A DNA stretch of 64,000 nucleotides from an uncultured Chthonomonas sp. (GTDB lineage Bacteria > Armatimonadota > Chthonomonadetes > Chthonomonadales > CAJBBX01), in the NCBI GenBank assembly GCA_903951425.1, contig CAJBBX010000066.1, forward strand, positions 1 to 64,000. The letters run 5' to 3'. The translations under genes and the position numbers were made by a program. Positions 1 to 8,548 of the stretch are shown here, piece after piece; position 1 is the first letter of the stretch; every line of letters starts with the position of its first letter. The notes beneath the pieces were generated by a model. The model saw nothing but the letters and a program-made list of their open reading frames with translations. It ran no database searches and was not told the origin of the DNA.

Positions 1-959
1 AGGCCGAAGCGCATCACCAACACCATACGCTCTCGCGGGGTGAGCAGGTTCAATGCCTGCTCAATTCGCTCGCGGAGTATCAAATGGGACGCGGCGTCCG
101 ATGGCGAGACCGCCTCATGATCTTCGATGAAGTCGGCGAGGTGGCTGTCATCTTCCTCGCCCACCGGCATCTCCAACGAGAGCGGCTCAGGGGCGATCCG
201 GTGTACCTCTGCCACGCGCTCTACCGGCATCTCAAGTTCCCGGGCGAGCTCTTCGATGGTGGGTTCACGGCCGAGCTCCTGCAGGAGCTGGCCGCTGGCG
301 CGCATGAGCCTGTTAATTGTCTCAACCATGTGGACGGGGATCCGGATAGTCCGACCCTGATCCGCGATGGCCCGCGTGATGGCCTGGCGGATCCACCAGG
401 TCGCGTAGGTGCTGAACTTGTAGCCCTTACGGAAGTCGAACTTCTCCACGGCGCGGATCAGGCCGATGTTGCCCTCCTGGATTAGGTCCGAGAAGGACAT
501 TCCGCGGCCCGTGTACCGCTTGGCAATCGAGACGACCAGGCGGAGGTTCGCCCTGGTGAGCTCATCCTTGGCACGCTGGCAGCCCTGTTCGATCTCTTTG
601 GCGAGATAGATCTCGCGCTCCATATCGAGCAGGGGCGTTCGGCCGATCTCGCGGAGCCACATCCGCACAGAGTCGTCGAGGGCCAGCAGTTCGAGGTTGG
701 CCTCACCATCAGCAGCAGTTGGATCCTCTGACGCGTGACCATCCACATGCGCAGCCACGGCGGAGATCTCGCCGGTGCGGCTCCGCGCGACCACTTCAAC
801 GCCCTCTTCGGCGAGGGCGTGCAGAAGGTCTTCAATCTGTTCCGAGTCCAGGTCCTCATTGACGAAGGTGTCGTTCACTTCGTCGAAGGTAAGGTAGCCC
901 TGATCCCGGCCGCGCCCAACGAGGCGCCTGAACTCAGCGTTATCTCTGACGTGTTCCAA
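1..959 (-). CDS. rpoD: RNA polymerase primary sigma factor RpoD (3' end outside window)
   Basis: This is the housekeeping sigma-70 factor that directs RNA polymerase to promoters. The minus strand encodes about 319 residues before the window edge. It opens with a short region 1.1-like segment (GYLTFDEVN), then an acidic linker, then region 1.2-2 with [31 protein letters not shown] and [10 protein letters not shown]. Region 3 ([15 protein letters not shown]) follows, and region 4 ([15 protein letters not shown]) runs off the edge. The in-frame start is uncertain. The best candidate is TTG at 959, preceded by a weak GGTGGG. No ATG or GTG exists in this frame between the dnaG stop and region 1.1. 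The gene lies 53 bases after dnaG on the same strand, the classic dnaG-rpoD pair. The family call is very secure; the start is not. Confidence 0.95.
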   Translation of the reverse strand, partial: MEHVRDNAEFRRLVGRGRDQGYLTFDEVNDTFVNEDLDSEQIEDLLHALAEEGVEVVARSRTGEISAVAAHVDGHASEDPTAADGEANLELLALDDSVRMWLREIGRTPLLDMEREIYLAKEIEQGCQRAKDELTRANLRLVVSIAKRYTGRGMSFSDLIQEGNIGLIRAVEKFDFRKGYKFSTYATWWIRQAITRAIADQGRTIRIPVHMVETINRLMRASGQLLQELGREPTIEELARELEMPVERVAEVHRIAPEPLSLEMPVGEEDDSHLADFIEDHEAVSPSDAASHLILRERIEQALNLLTPRERMVLVMRFG

Positions 960-1012
960 GTTCCCACCCGTAGCGCGACATAGATGCGCACCACCGCCGG
1001 GCTCGTCGGAAG

Positions 1013-2830
1013 TCAGCCCGAACTGGAGCCCTTGAGTTCCCGGAGGACCCTCATATACTCGGCCAGATGACGCTCATCCTCGGGCCCGAAGGACTCCCGA
1101 GCCCGGAGCAGTCCAGCGAGCTGGTCCTGTACCTGTGCTACCCTGGCCCGCCGTAGCCGCTTGGCCTCGGCGCGAACGATATCCGATGACAACCGTATAT
1201 TGGCCAGCGCCACCGAGGATTCCTGCAACAGCTGCCGCAGGGCATCGCAAAAGGTCTCGTCGCCCTGCGCTTCGGCCGCTGCAATCAGGCCGGCCTCGTC
1301 GGTGTGCGGCCCGCCCATGCCGTCGCGAACTTCCGAGAACAGCCTGGCGGCGACGGGCGAGCAGAAGTCGCCGACCACGCAGCAACTCAACACGTCGGTG
1401 CGGCACTCGACGGAAACCAGCGCCCGCACAAGCAGGAGTTCGGCGCGCCGCTCGGCGGTCAGGGCGGCCACTACCGGCGGCGGAGACGCGGGAGCGGGCG
1501 TCGGGTCACCGGACTGCACGGCCCGAGGCTGTACACGCATACGTCGCGCATACTCCTCGGCATCGCGGTGAAGCTGGTCCTTCACGATGCTCGCGCCGTG
1601 AGCCCGCATTGGATGGTAGCTCCAGACCTTCTCCATGTGCATATCGCGCTCCGTGCGTGACGGCACCGACGCGAGGATGGCAATCAGCTTCCGCAGAAGC
1701 GCCGCCTGCCCCTCGGGCGCGCCTGTGTCGGTCTCTGCCACAGCCTGGCGTAGTTGGTACTCGACGCGGCCGACGGCCTCGGTGACCGCGACCTCGAAAG
1801 CCTCGGCGCCTCGTGTCCGCAGGAGCGAGTCGGGATCCTCCCCCTCCGGGAGCGAGATCACCCGAACCTGCAGTTCCTGCTGCTCAAGTATCTCGGCCGC
1901 GCGTAGCGTGGCCTTGATACCGGCGCGGTCCGCGTCGTAGCAGAGAACCACGACAGGGGCCAACCTGACCAGCTTCTTCGCGTGGTCGCCGGTCAGGGAG
2001 GTCCCAAGCGTCGCCATGGCAGCCGTGAAGCCCGACTGATGGGCCGCGATGACATCCATGTACCCTTCCATCAGGATGGATCGGCCGGAGGCGGCCACGC
2101 TACGGCGGGCAAAGGGCAGGCCGTAGAGCAGCTTGCTCTTGGCGAACAGGGCCGACTCCGGGCTGTTGAGGTACTTCGGCTCCTCGTCTCCTACGGCCCT
2201 GCCGCCGAAACCGACGATCCGCTCCTGCTCATCGTGGATCGGGAAGACCAACCGATTGCGGAAGACATCGTAGTAGCGGCTGCCGTCCTTGCTGCCGACC
2301 AAACCGCACTGCGCCGCGACGCGCAGGTCCAGCCGGCGGGACCGCAGGAACGTGGTTAGGGCGTCCCAGCTTTCCGGCGCGTAACCTAGGCCCCATCGCA
2401 GCACGGAGTCGGCCGTGATGCCGCGTCGGTCCAGGTAGGTGCGCGCCTCGTCCGAATGCGCCAGTTGCGTTCGGTAGTAGTCCTTCGCAAGGGCATTCAT
2501 CTGAAGGAGTGCGTCGCGTTCGCCCGTGGGCATGGACGTTCCGCCGGTACGCGCAAACTCCAAGCCGGCGCGAGCCGCCAGCTTCTCGGCCGCCTCGACG
2601 AATGACATATTCTCCATGCGCTGCACGAAGCTGAACACATCGCCGCCGACGCCGCAGCCGAAACACTTGAAGGACTGCGTGACGGGATCAACGTTGAAGG
2701 AGGGGGTCTTCTCCTGATGGAACGGGCAGAGCCCCAGCCAGTTCCGGCCACGCCGCTTCAGCTGCACGTGGGCGCCGATGAGGTCGACGATGTCGGATCT
2801 CGACCGTATCTCTTCCTTGTCGGCTGCCAC
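1013..2830 (-). CDS. dnaG: DNA primase DnaG
   Basis: DnaG synthesises RNA primers at the replication fork. The 605-residue product has the N-terminal zinc-binding CHC2 domain, with C35, H38, C56 and C59 visible in CPFHQEKTP and CFGCG. The RNA polymerase catalytic core follows, with a Toprim signature EGYMDV and an acidic [10 protein letters not shown] motif. A helical C-terminal region of about 150 residues probably binds the helicase. Length matches the family (about 600). The start is GTG at 2830 with only a weak GAGGG upstream. It lies upstream of rpoD on the same strand; no rpsU is seen. A hairpin at 2850-2878 separates it from the secreted-protein gene upstream. Confidence 0.97.
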   Translation of the reverse strand: MAADKEEIRSRSDIVDLIGAHVQLKRRGRNWLGLCPFHQEKTPSFNVDPVTQSFKCFGCGVGGDVFSFVQRMENMSFVEAAEKLAARAGLEFARTGGTSMPTGERDALLQMNALAKDYYRTQLAHSDEARTYLDRRGITADSVLRWGLGYAPESWDALTTFLRSRRLDLRVAAQCGLVGSKDGSRYYDVFRNRLVFPIHDEQERIVGFGGRAVGDEEPKYLNSPESALFAKSKLLYGLPFARRSVAASGRSILMEGYMDVIAAHQSGFTAAMATLGTSLTGDHAKKLVRLAPVVVLCYDADRAGIKATLRAAEILEQQELQVRVISLPEGEDPDSLLRTRGAEAFEVAVTEAVGRVEYQLRQAVAETDTGAPEGQAALLRKLIAILASVPSRTERDMHMEKVWSYHPMRAHGASIVKDQLHRDAEEYARRMRVQPRAVQSGDPTPAPASPPPVVAALTAERRAELLLVRALVSVECRTDVLSCCVVGDFCSPVAARLFSEVRDGMGGPHTDEAGLIAAAEAQGDETFCDALRQLLQESSVALANIRLSSDIVRAEAKRLRRARVAQVQDQLAGLLRARESFGPEDERHLAEYMRVLRELKGSSSG

Positions 2831-2849
2831 TTGACCCTCGCAAGAACAG

Positions 2850-2878
2850 AAGGAGCCGGTCGTAGTGACCGACTCCTT
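2850..2878 (-). terminator. Hairpin between the BamE-like gene and dnaG
   Basis: Twelve-base arms AAGGAGCCGGTC and GACCGACTCCTT (11 of 12 pair, plus a wobble) enclose the loop GTAGT. Read on the minus strand, the stem is followed by a T-rich stretch (CTGTTCTTG). It sits 50 bases after the stop of the gene at 2929-3957 and 20 bases before the dnaG start, so it probably ends the upstream transcript or attenuates dnaG. Confidence 0.6.
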
Positions 2879-2928
2879 CGGAGAAGAGCGTGCCGGAGGC
2901 TGCCAGGCGCAGCGCCAGCCGGGACAGA

Positions 2929-3957
2929 CTAGTCGGCTTCGGTCTTGGCGATGGTAATGCCCACGACGCGCATACCCTTGCCATCCTTGCGGTCAACCAG
3001 CTGGAAGGCCACATGGGCTGACTGGCTATAGTCAAGCGTCATGGTGTTGCCCGACTTCTCAATCCTGGGTGGCCAGCCGTAGAGCGTGTAGACCTTCTTG
3101 GGAGCGTCGCCGAGGATGATGCCGCGGGAGGTGACGCCGCCGTTCTTGTAGCCGAACGACTGGATCTGGATCACGCGGCCGTCCTTATTGAAGAGGAACT
3201 GCAGCGTGTTCGGACCCTTCTCGTAGACCCAGGAGACTTCGCCTTCCTCGGCCTCAGCCGCGACGCCCGGGGATCCGGCGCCGAACACGCCGCCCATGGC
3301 CCCGCCCATACCGGGCATACCCATCATGCCGGGCATACCGGAGCGGCCCTTCATGCCGGGCAGGTCGGCGTCGTCACCGGGCTCGCCGGACAGGGCGCCG
3401 CCGCGGCCCATACCGCGCAGCCCAGCCATGCCTCCCATGGTGGGCATGGGGGGAGCGCTCATGCCGCCGCCCATCATGCCGCCACTACCCATTCCGCCAC
3501 CCATGCCCATGCCGCCGGGCATACCGGCCGGGGCGCCCATGCCGCCGCTACCCATGCTACCGCCCATGGGGGGAAGCATCGGGGAGCCGCCGCCCATGCC
3601 GCTAACGCCCATGGCGCCGGGCATACGCTTGCCGCCGCCGGCAGCGCCGCCGCCCATCATCATGCCCATGCGTCCGCCGGGCATGCCGGGCATACCAGGC
3701 ATACCGGGAGCGCCGCCGGCGCCCATGAGGCCGCCCGTGGTGCTCTGGCCCATCTCACCCATCGCAGGCGCCCCAGCGGCGCCGACCTCTATCCGGGTGG
3801 GCTGACCATGCTTCTTGAGGACTTCGCGCCACTCGCGCCAGATACGGATCCCAAGCAGTTCGCGCTCAGCGGCTGGTGCGGCCTGTGCCGGGGCCACGGA
3901 AGCGGCCAACGCCAGCGCCGCCAGCGTACCGGCAAAACCGAGCAGAGATCGTCGCAT
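2929..3957 (-). CDS. Secreted two-repeat BamE/OmlA-like protein with Met/Gly/Pro-rich insert
   Basis: The function is not known. The 342-residue product starts at ATG 3957, seven bases after a perfect AAGGAGG; longer in-frame starts upstream lack this. Residues 1-26 form a signal peptide (MRRSLLGFAG..., cleavage near AQA-A). Residues 31-59 (LGIRIWREWREVLKKHGQP) and 239-275 (WVYEKGPNTLQFLFNKDGR) read like the two halves of a BamE/SmpA-type repeat. Residues about 285-342 (GIILGDAPKKVYTLYGWPP, then LDYS and VVGITIA) look like a second, intact copy. The first copy is interrupted at about residues 60-238 by a Met/Gly/Pro-rich low-complexity tract. No lipobox cysteine is present, unlike true BamE. 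The BamE resemblance is an inference from pattern. Confidence 0.75.
   Translation of the reverse strand: MRRSLLGFAGTLAALALAASVAPAQAAPAAERELLGIRIWREWREVLKKHGQPTRIEVGAAGAPAMGEMGQSTTGGLMGAGGAPGMPGMPGMPGGRMGMMMGGGAAGGGKRMPGAMGVSGMGGGSPMLPPMGGSMGSGGMGAPAGMPGGMGMGGGMGSGGMMGGGMSAPPMPTMGGMAGLRGMGRGGALSGEPGDDADLPGMKGRSGMPGMMGMPGMGGAMGGVFGAGSPGVAAEAEEGEVSWVYEKGPNTLQFLFNKDGRVIQIQSFGYKNGGVTSRGIILGDAPKKVYTLYGWPPRIEKSGNTMTLDYSQSAHVAFQLVDRKDGKGMRVVGITIAKTEAD
3244..3780 (-). repeat. Met/Gly/Pro low-complexity tract
   Basis: Degenerate GMPGMPGMPGG, MGGGMGSGGM and similar units fill about 179 codons of the BamE-like gene. About 35 of these residues are methionine, with almost no aromatic or charged residues. 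On the DNA this is an imperfect array of GGCATGCCG/GGCATACCG words that could slip during replication. Confidence 0.85.
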
Positions 3958-4081
3958 GAAATACCCTCCTTGAGCGGGACGCGCGAGGCGCCACTCCAGA
4001 ACTCCATATACCCGATTATGAGCCCACTCGATACGCCTGGTGGGCGAAAACGCATGCATCCACGTCGTCCAGCGCCGTGAG

Positions 4082-5848
4082 CTACCGTCGGGCGGCGCCG
4101 TACCTGCCAACCAACTCGTCGACCGTCACCATAGAGAAGCCCCTTGAACGGAGGCCTTTCAGGATCGCCGGAAGCGCATCCACTGTCGACTGCCTCCCAT
4201 TGTGCAGGAGGATGATCGACCCCGGCTTGCTGCTATCCACGATGTGGCGCACCAGGCCCGCCGGGTCCGTGCGCTCCAGTTTCTCGCCATTCACAGTCCA
4301 CATGCAGGGGACCATGCCCCAGGCTTCGGCCACCGCGGTCACCTCGGGGCTCAAGTTGCCCCCGGGCGGCCGGAAGTAGCGTGGCCTGCCGCCGGTTGCC
4401 GCCCGGATGGCGGCGTTCGTGCGGAGCATCTCACGCTCTACATCCAACCGAGCCAACCGGCTCACGTTAGGATGCGAGTAGGAGTGGTTCTCCACCTGCA
4501 TCCCGGCCTCTTGCAGCCGGCGGACCAACTCCGGCCGGGCCGCTGCGTGCCGGCCAATAACAAAGAACGTGGCCCGAGCCCCCTGGCTCTGCAGCGACTC
4601 AAGCAGCTTATCCGTGATGCCCGGCATCGGTCCGTCGTCAAACGTGATCGCCACCACAGCCGACTCGGTCTTCACGCGCCAGATCGGGCCTTGCGAAGGT
4701 GTACGCATCTGCGACTGGAGCCAGCTACGGACCCGGGCGTCGTCCGGATTGATCGCAGCCACCGTCTCAACGTACCGCCTTGCGCCGACCACATCACCCG
4801 CGGCTTTCGCGGCTTCGTAGGCAGCCAGGTTGAGCGCGGCGCGCCCAACCTGGAGGGTCACCAGACGCCAGACCCCGTCCAGCGCCAGCTTCCACTCCCG
4901 TGACAGCGGCGAGGCCGGCGCCTTCGGGTTGGCGACCAAGACGCGGCCACGCCAGATGGAGCCCTCGGCCCCACTCCTGTCGTACAGGCCCACCTCCAGC
5001 GGGTGGATGCCGTTCCACGCGGCGCGGCAATCCCATTGGTAGACGCTGGGGGCCGAATTGCTCACGCAGAGCGTCTCTCCGTCCACCTTGAACGCAACGA
5101 AGCCACCGGCATCAGGGCTCGATTTCGGCCGCATCTCGACGAACCCACTCGCCGGTTGCGGCGCGGCGGTCCAGAGCGAACCCACCGTGTAACCGGCCGG
5201 CACCCGCTTCGCAAAGAAGGGACGCAATGGCCGGGCTGCGTCGAACGACATCAGCAGGCCGTCGCGCTCTTGGAACGGCTCCCCGACCTGTTCGGTAAGA
5301 GCTTGGTCCAACAGCGGCACTGCTTCGGACGGTCGGCCTTGTTGCACCAGCGCCACGGCTCGAAGCGCCAGGCCCTGCTGCCGCAGGTCATTCGGAAGCG
5401 GCAGGTCGGGCACGCCGCGCGCACCGGTCATCAGCTCTGCGTAGCGCTGCGCCAGCATGCATCGGGCGCGGTCGCCACCCATGCCCGCCTTCCGGAAGCA
5501 GTCGGCGGCGGCGGCGGCATCGCGACGGTGCAGGGCCTCCAGTCCCAGGCCATACCAGGCCATGGGGCTATCCGCCTCTACCGCAAGCGTCTTCGTGAAC
5601 GCTTCGCGAGCGCCGGCCATGTCACCGACAATGAGCCGCGCAACGCCGTACAGATTTCCAAGGTTCGCATCGATCCCGCGCTGGTCCGCCCACTCGTGGA
5701 TCGCCACGATGGCATCGGCGGCCCGTCCCTGCTCCAAGAGTCCAGCCACCACGCGAGGCGCGGGAGACTGGGCCAGCACGGCCGGGCCTGCTCCAACCAG
5801 GCACATCATCGTCAGGATTCGACAAGTTGCCCTTTTGACGACGCTCAC
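4082..5848 (-). CDS. Secreted polysaccharide deacetylase with N-terminal TPR-like region
   Basis: A NodB-type carbohydrate esterase 4 domain removes acetyl groups from chitin, peptidoglycan or a related polymer. The C-terminal 200 residues contain TFDDGP (catalytic base and metal aspartates), HSYSHP (metal histidines), RPPGG and a late LLHN histidine motif, in the correct order. The first 25 residues look like a signal peptide ending near AVLAQS. Residues about 30-200 are alanine-rich helical repeats resembling TPRs, and a beta-type region follows. The start taken is GTG 5848. A much longer open frame continues upstream but runs antiparallel to nothing and overlaps the MATE gene, so it is rejected. 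The gene lies 32 bases after the MATE stop, so the two may be cotranscribed. Confidence 0.88.
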   Translation of the reverse strand: MSVVKRATCRILTMMCLVGAGPAVLAQSPAPRVVAGLLEQGRAADAIVAIHEWADQRGIDANLGNLYGVARLIVGDMAGAREAFTKTLAVEADSPMAWYGLGLEALHRRDAAAAADCFRKAGMGGDRARCMLAQRYAELMTGARGVPDLPLPNDLRQQGLALRAVALVQQGRPSEAVPLLDQALTEQVGEPFQERDGLLMSFDAARPLRPFFAKRVPAGYTVGSLWTAAPQPASGFVEMRPKSSPDAGGFVAFKVDGETLCVSNSAPSVYQWDCRAAWNGIHPLEVGLYDRSGAEGSIWRGRVLVANPKAPASPLSREWKLALDGVWRLVTLQVGRAALNLAAYEAAKAAGDVVGARRYVETVAAINPDDARVRSWLQSQMRTPSQGPIWRVKTESAVVAITFDDGPMPGITDKLLESLQSQGARATFFVIGRHAAARPELVRRLQEAGMQVENHSYSHPNVSRLARLDVEREMLRTNAAIRAATGGRPRYFRPPGGNLSPEVTAVAEAWGMVPCMWTVNGEKLERTDPAGLVRHIVDSSKPGSIILLHNGRQSTVDALPAILKGLRSRGFSMVTVDELVGRYGAARR

Positions 5849-5880
5849 GGCGATGCGGTTACTCCTGGCCAGGCGGGGCG

Positions 5881-7257
5881 CTAGACGCGGGTCGATTGCC
5901 ACTTGCCATACCTGAACATAGCGATCATGCAGACCCCGGAGACCATAGTCGAGCCCGACATGGCTAGCCACGCGCCGGTGGAGCCCAAGCCCGCATGTCC
6001 GGCCAGCAGATAGGCGACAGGTACCCGAACCAGCCAGAAGGTGAGGACTGTCACCATGGTTGGTACCACGGTGTAGCCGGCGCCCTGCAGCGAGCCGGTC
6101 AGTACCATGCTGTACGCCAGGAGCGGCTCTGAGAACGCCATGATCCGCAGGTACTCCGCCGCACATCCGCGAACGGCCAGGTCCTTCGTGAAGACAGCGG
6201 CGAACGGCGTCGCGGCGAAGTAGAAGAGGGCGCCCATGGCGCTCATCACCACGCAGGCCTGTAGCGCCGCGGCCCAACCGTACTGCCGCGCACGCGCCGG
6301 CATCTTTGCGCCGAGAGCCTGCCCGACCAGCGCGGCTCCGGCGACCCCGAAGCCCAGACCAGGCATGAAGGCGATGGACTCGGCGGCGAGCCCAATGCCC
6401 AGCGCCGCCACAGCCGCCGTGCCCTGCGGCGTCGAGGCGAGGACCGCCGTGAAAGCCATGGAGGAAGACGAGCGCAGGAGCGCCGTGACGGCCGCGGGCA
6501 CACCGATCCGAAGCACACGCGTGGCCCACTCGACGGAGGGCATCAGGCTTCCGAGACGCATGGACGGCGCCAGCGGCGTTCGACTGAGGCCGTACAGGGA
6601 CGCGCCGAGGGCCACGAACTGCGAGATGGACATGGCGAGGCCGCCGCCTGCCACCCCAAGCATCGGGAAGCCCCAGTGGCCCAGCATGAGGGTCCAGTCG
6701 CCAGCCAGATGCACCAGGTTAGCCACTATGGTTATCAGCAACGGCGTCCGTGTGTCGCCGATACCCCGGTACGCAGCTCCGATGGTCATCACGGCGAACG
6801 ACGGCACGACACCCCAGAAGGCGGCCCACACAAAACGGGTGCACTCCACACGAACCGCGGGGTGGAGATCAATGCTGTTGAGATAGGGCCCAAGCGTTAG
6901 GGCGCAGACACCAATGCCCAGAATGCCAAGGAGGGCGGAGAGCGAGACCGCCTGGGCGGTGGCCCTGCAGGCCGACTCCTGGTCGCCGGCCCCGGTGAAA
7001 CGGGAGACGAGGGCGGTGGCGCCGACCGTGATGGCGAAGGCCGCCGACACCATGACGAAGAGCACCTGGCCGCCGATAGCCACGGCCGCCAGCGCATCCG
7101 ATCCAAGGCGCCCGACGAAGAACCGGTCCAGCAGGGTGTTCAGCGTCATCAGGGAGCTGGTCAGCACGGAGGCCCAGGCCAGCCGCCAGACGTCGCCGTG
7201 AACGGAGCCCTGCGAGATCGCACTGGTGAGCTTCGCGGGGGCGGTTGGTGGTGGCAT
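5881..7257 (-). CDS. MATE family multidrug/organic cation efflux transporter
   Basis: MATE proteins export drugs or metabolites using an H+ or Na+ gradient. The 458-residue length is typical, and the sequence shows two homologous halves of six hydrophobic segments. The first segment, LTSSLMTLNTLLDRFFVGRLG, carries the conserved helix 1 pattern, and AAYRGIGDTRTP matches the helix 5-6 loop of the family. The N-terminal 20 residues are hydrophilic. The ATG at 7257 has no Shine-Dalgarno sequence, and a -10-like TAGAAT lies only about ten bases upstream, so the transcript may be leaderless. The deacetylase gene follows at once. The substrate cannot be told from sequence. Confidence 0.92.
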   Translation of the reverse strand: MPPPTAPAKLTSAISQGSVHGDVWRLAWASVLTSSLMTLNTLLDRFFVGRLGSDALAAVAIGGQVLFVMVSAAFAITVGATALVSRFTGAGDQESACRATAQAVSLSALLGILGIGVCALTLGPYLNSIDLHPAVRVECTRFVWAAFWGVVPSFAVMTIGAAYRGIGDTRTPLLITIVANLVHLAGDWTLMLGHWGFPMLGVAGGGLAMSISQFVALGASLYGLSRTPLAPSMRLGSLMPSVEWATRVLRIGVPAAVTALLRSSSSMAFTAVLASTPQGTAAVAALGIGLAAESIAFMPGLGFGVAGAALVGQALGAKMPARARQYGWAAALQACVVMSAMGALFYFAATPFAAVFTKDLAVRGCAAEYLRIMAFSEPLLAYSMVLTGSLQGAGYTVVPTMVTVLTFWLVRVPVAYLLAGHAGLGSTGAWLAMSGSTMVSGVCMIAMFRYGKWQSTRV

Positions 7258-7266
7258 ATTGGGTCT

Positions 7267-7272
7267 ATTCTA
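7267..7272 (-). promoter_or_regulatory. Putative -10 element of the MATE gene
   Basis: On the minus strand GGTAGAATAG lies about ten bases before the MATE ATG. No -35 resembling TTGACA is seen at 16-18 bases upstream. If used, transcription would start within a few bases of the ATG. Confidence 0.35.
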
Positions 7273-7420
7273 CCGCTCGAGGATGCATCCCCGACCGGCC
7301 GTGAGGCCCGCCGTGCAGGGATTGGCGGCGCCTCCGTCGTAAATGACACGAGCCGCATCTGTGCCCAGGCGGCCCGGAAGGCCAAGGCATGTGCCGGAAC
7401 AGCCACAGGAGATTGCACCC

Positions 7421-8545
7421 GTGAACGCCCACTACAGCCGTCTTGCCGACACCATCGTCAGGCACTCGCTCAGAGTCCTGCCGGGAGATAACGTGCTGGT
7501 TGAGGCTACTAACATACCGGACGCCTTCACAACGGCGCTGATCGATCGCATCGCCGCCGCCGAGGGGCGTCCCCACGCCCTCCTTCAGTCGCAGAAAGTA
7601 CAGCGGGCCATCTACCGCGCCGCAACCGTCGAGCAGATGACGTTGCTGGGGGATGTAGAGCGCACGCGGATGGAGGCCATGCAGTGCTACGTCGGTGTGC
7701 GCGGCAGCCACAACCCGTCGGAGATGTCCGACGTGCCCCAGGAGCGGATGAACCTCTATGAGCGCCACGTCTGGACGCCTGTGCACGGACAGGTGCGTGT
7801 CCCGAAGACACGGTGGGTGGTCCTCCGCTGGCCGCACCCGAGCATGGCCCAGGCGGCCCGCTTGAGCACCGAGGCCTTCGAGGAGTACTACTTCCGGGTC
7901 TGCGCCGGTGTCGACTACGACGCCATGGCACAGGCGCTGGAGCCGCTCCACGACCTTATGGACCGCACGGACCAGGTCCGCATCACCGGCCCAGGCACCG
8001 ATATCAGTTTCTCCATCAAGGGCATTCCCACGGTCCCTTGTGCCGGCGGCTGCAACCTGCCCGACGGCGAGATCTTCACGGCGCCGGTACGCGACAGCGT
8101 GAACGGCACGGTCCGGTTCAATGCACCATCACTACAGCGCGGCCGGACGTTTGAGCGCATCGAGCTGCAGTTCCGTGACGGCAAGATTGTCCAAGCCACC
8201 TGCAGCCAGAACGCCGCCGAGCTCACCTCAATCCTGGACATGGACGAGGGCGCCCGCTACGTTGGCGAGTGGTCGCTCGGCGTGAACCCCTTCGTCACAA
8301 CGGCCATCGGCGATACGCTGTTTGATGAGAAGATCGCCGGGTCGTTCCACCTGACGCCAGGCAGGGCCTACGACGAAGCGGACAATGGGAACAGGTCCGA
8401 CCTGCACTGGGACCTGGTCTGCATCCAGCGTCCGGAGTACGGCGGCGGCGAGATATGGTTCGATGGCGTGCTCATCCGCAAGGATGGCCTATTCGTGCTT
8501 CCTGAGCTCGCGGGCCTCAACCCTGACATCATGGGCGGAGCCTGA
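7421..8545 (+). CDS. M29 family aminopeptidase (AmpS/thermophilic metalloprotease type)
   Basis: M29 enzymes are dimeric cytoplasmic two-metal aminopeptidases. The 374-residue product shows the expected metal-ligand pattern: PDGEIFTAP (Glu), VGEWSLGVNP (Glu), FHLTPGRAY (His and Tyr) and DLHWDLV (His and Asp). The start is GTG 7421 with AGGAG nine bases upstream. An in-frame ATG at 7343 would add 26 Arg/Pro-rich residues with no homology feel and is not preferred. The GH42-like gene begins four bases after the stop, so they form one transcription unit, perhaps for using peptides and glycans from glycoproteins. No signal peptide is seen. Confidence 0.93.
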   Translation: MNAHYSRLADTIVRHSLRVLPGDNVLVEATNIPDAFTTALIDRIAAAEGRPHALLQSQKVQRAIYRAATVEQMTLLGDVERTRMEAMQCYVGVRGSHNPSEMSDVPQERMNLYERHVWTPVHGQVRVPKTRWVVLRWPHPSMAQAARLSTEAFEEYYFRVCAGVDYDAMAQALEPLHDLMDRTDQVRITGPGTDISFSIKGIPTVPCAGGCNLPDGEIFTAPVRDSVNGTVRFNAPSLQRGRTFERIELQFRDGKIVQATCSQNAAELTSILDMDEGARYVGEWSLGVNPFVTTAIGDTLFDEKIAGSFHLTPGRAYDEADNGNRSDLHWDLVCIQRPEYGGGEIWFDGVLIRKDGLFVLPELAGLNPDIMGGA

Positions 8546-8548
8546 GCC

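Noticed and set aside
3296-3805. Plus-strand open frame rich in Met, Pro and Ile
   Set aside because: It is the complement of the Met/Gly/Pro repeat and has no start signal or family resemblance.
5849-6529. N-terminal extension of the deacetylase gene upstream of 5848
   Set aside because: It overlaps the MATE gene on the same strand in another frame and encodes Gly/Arg-rich sequence without family features.
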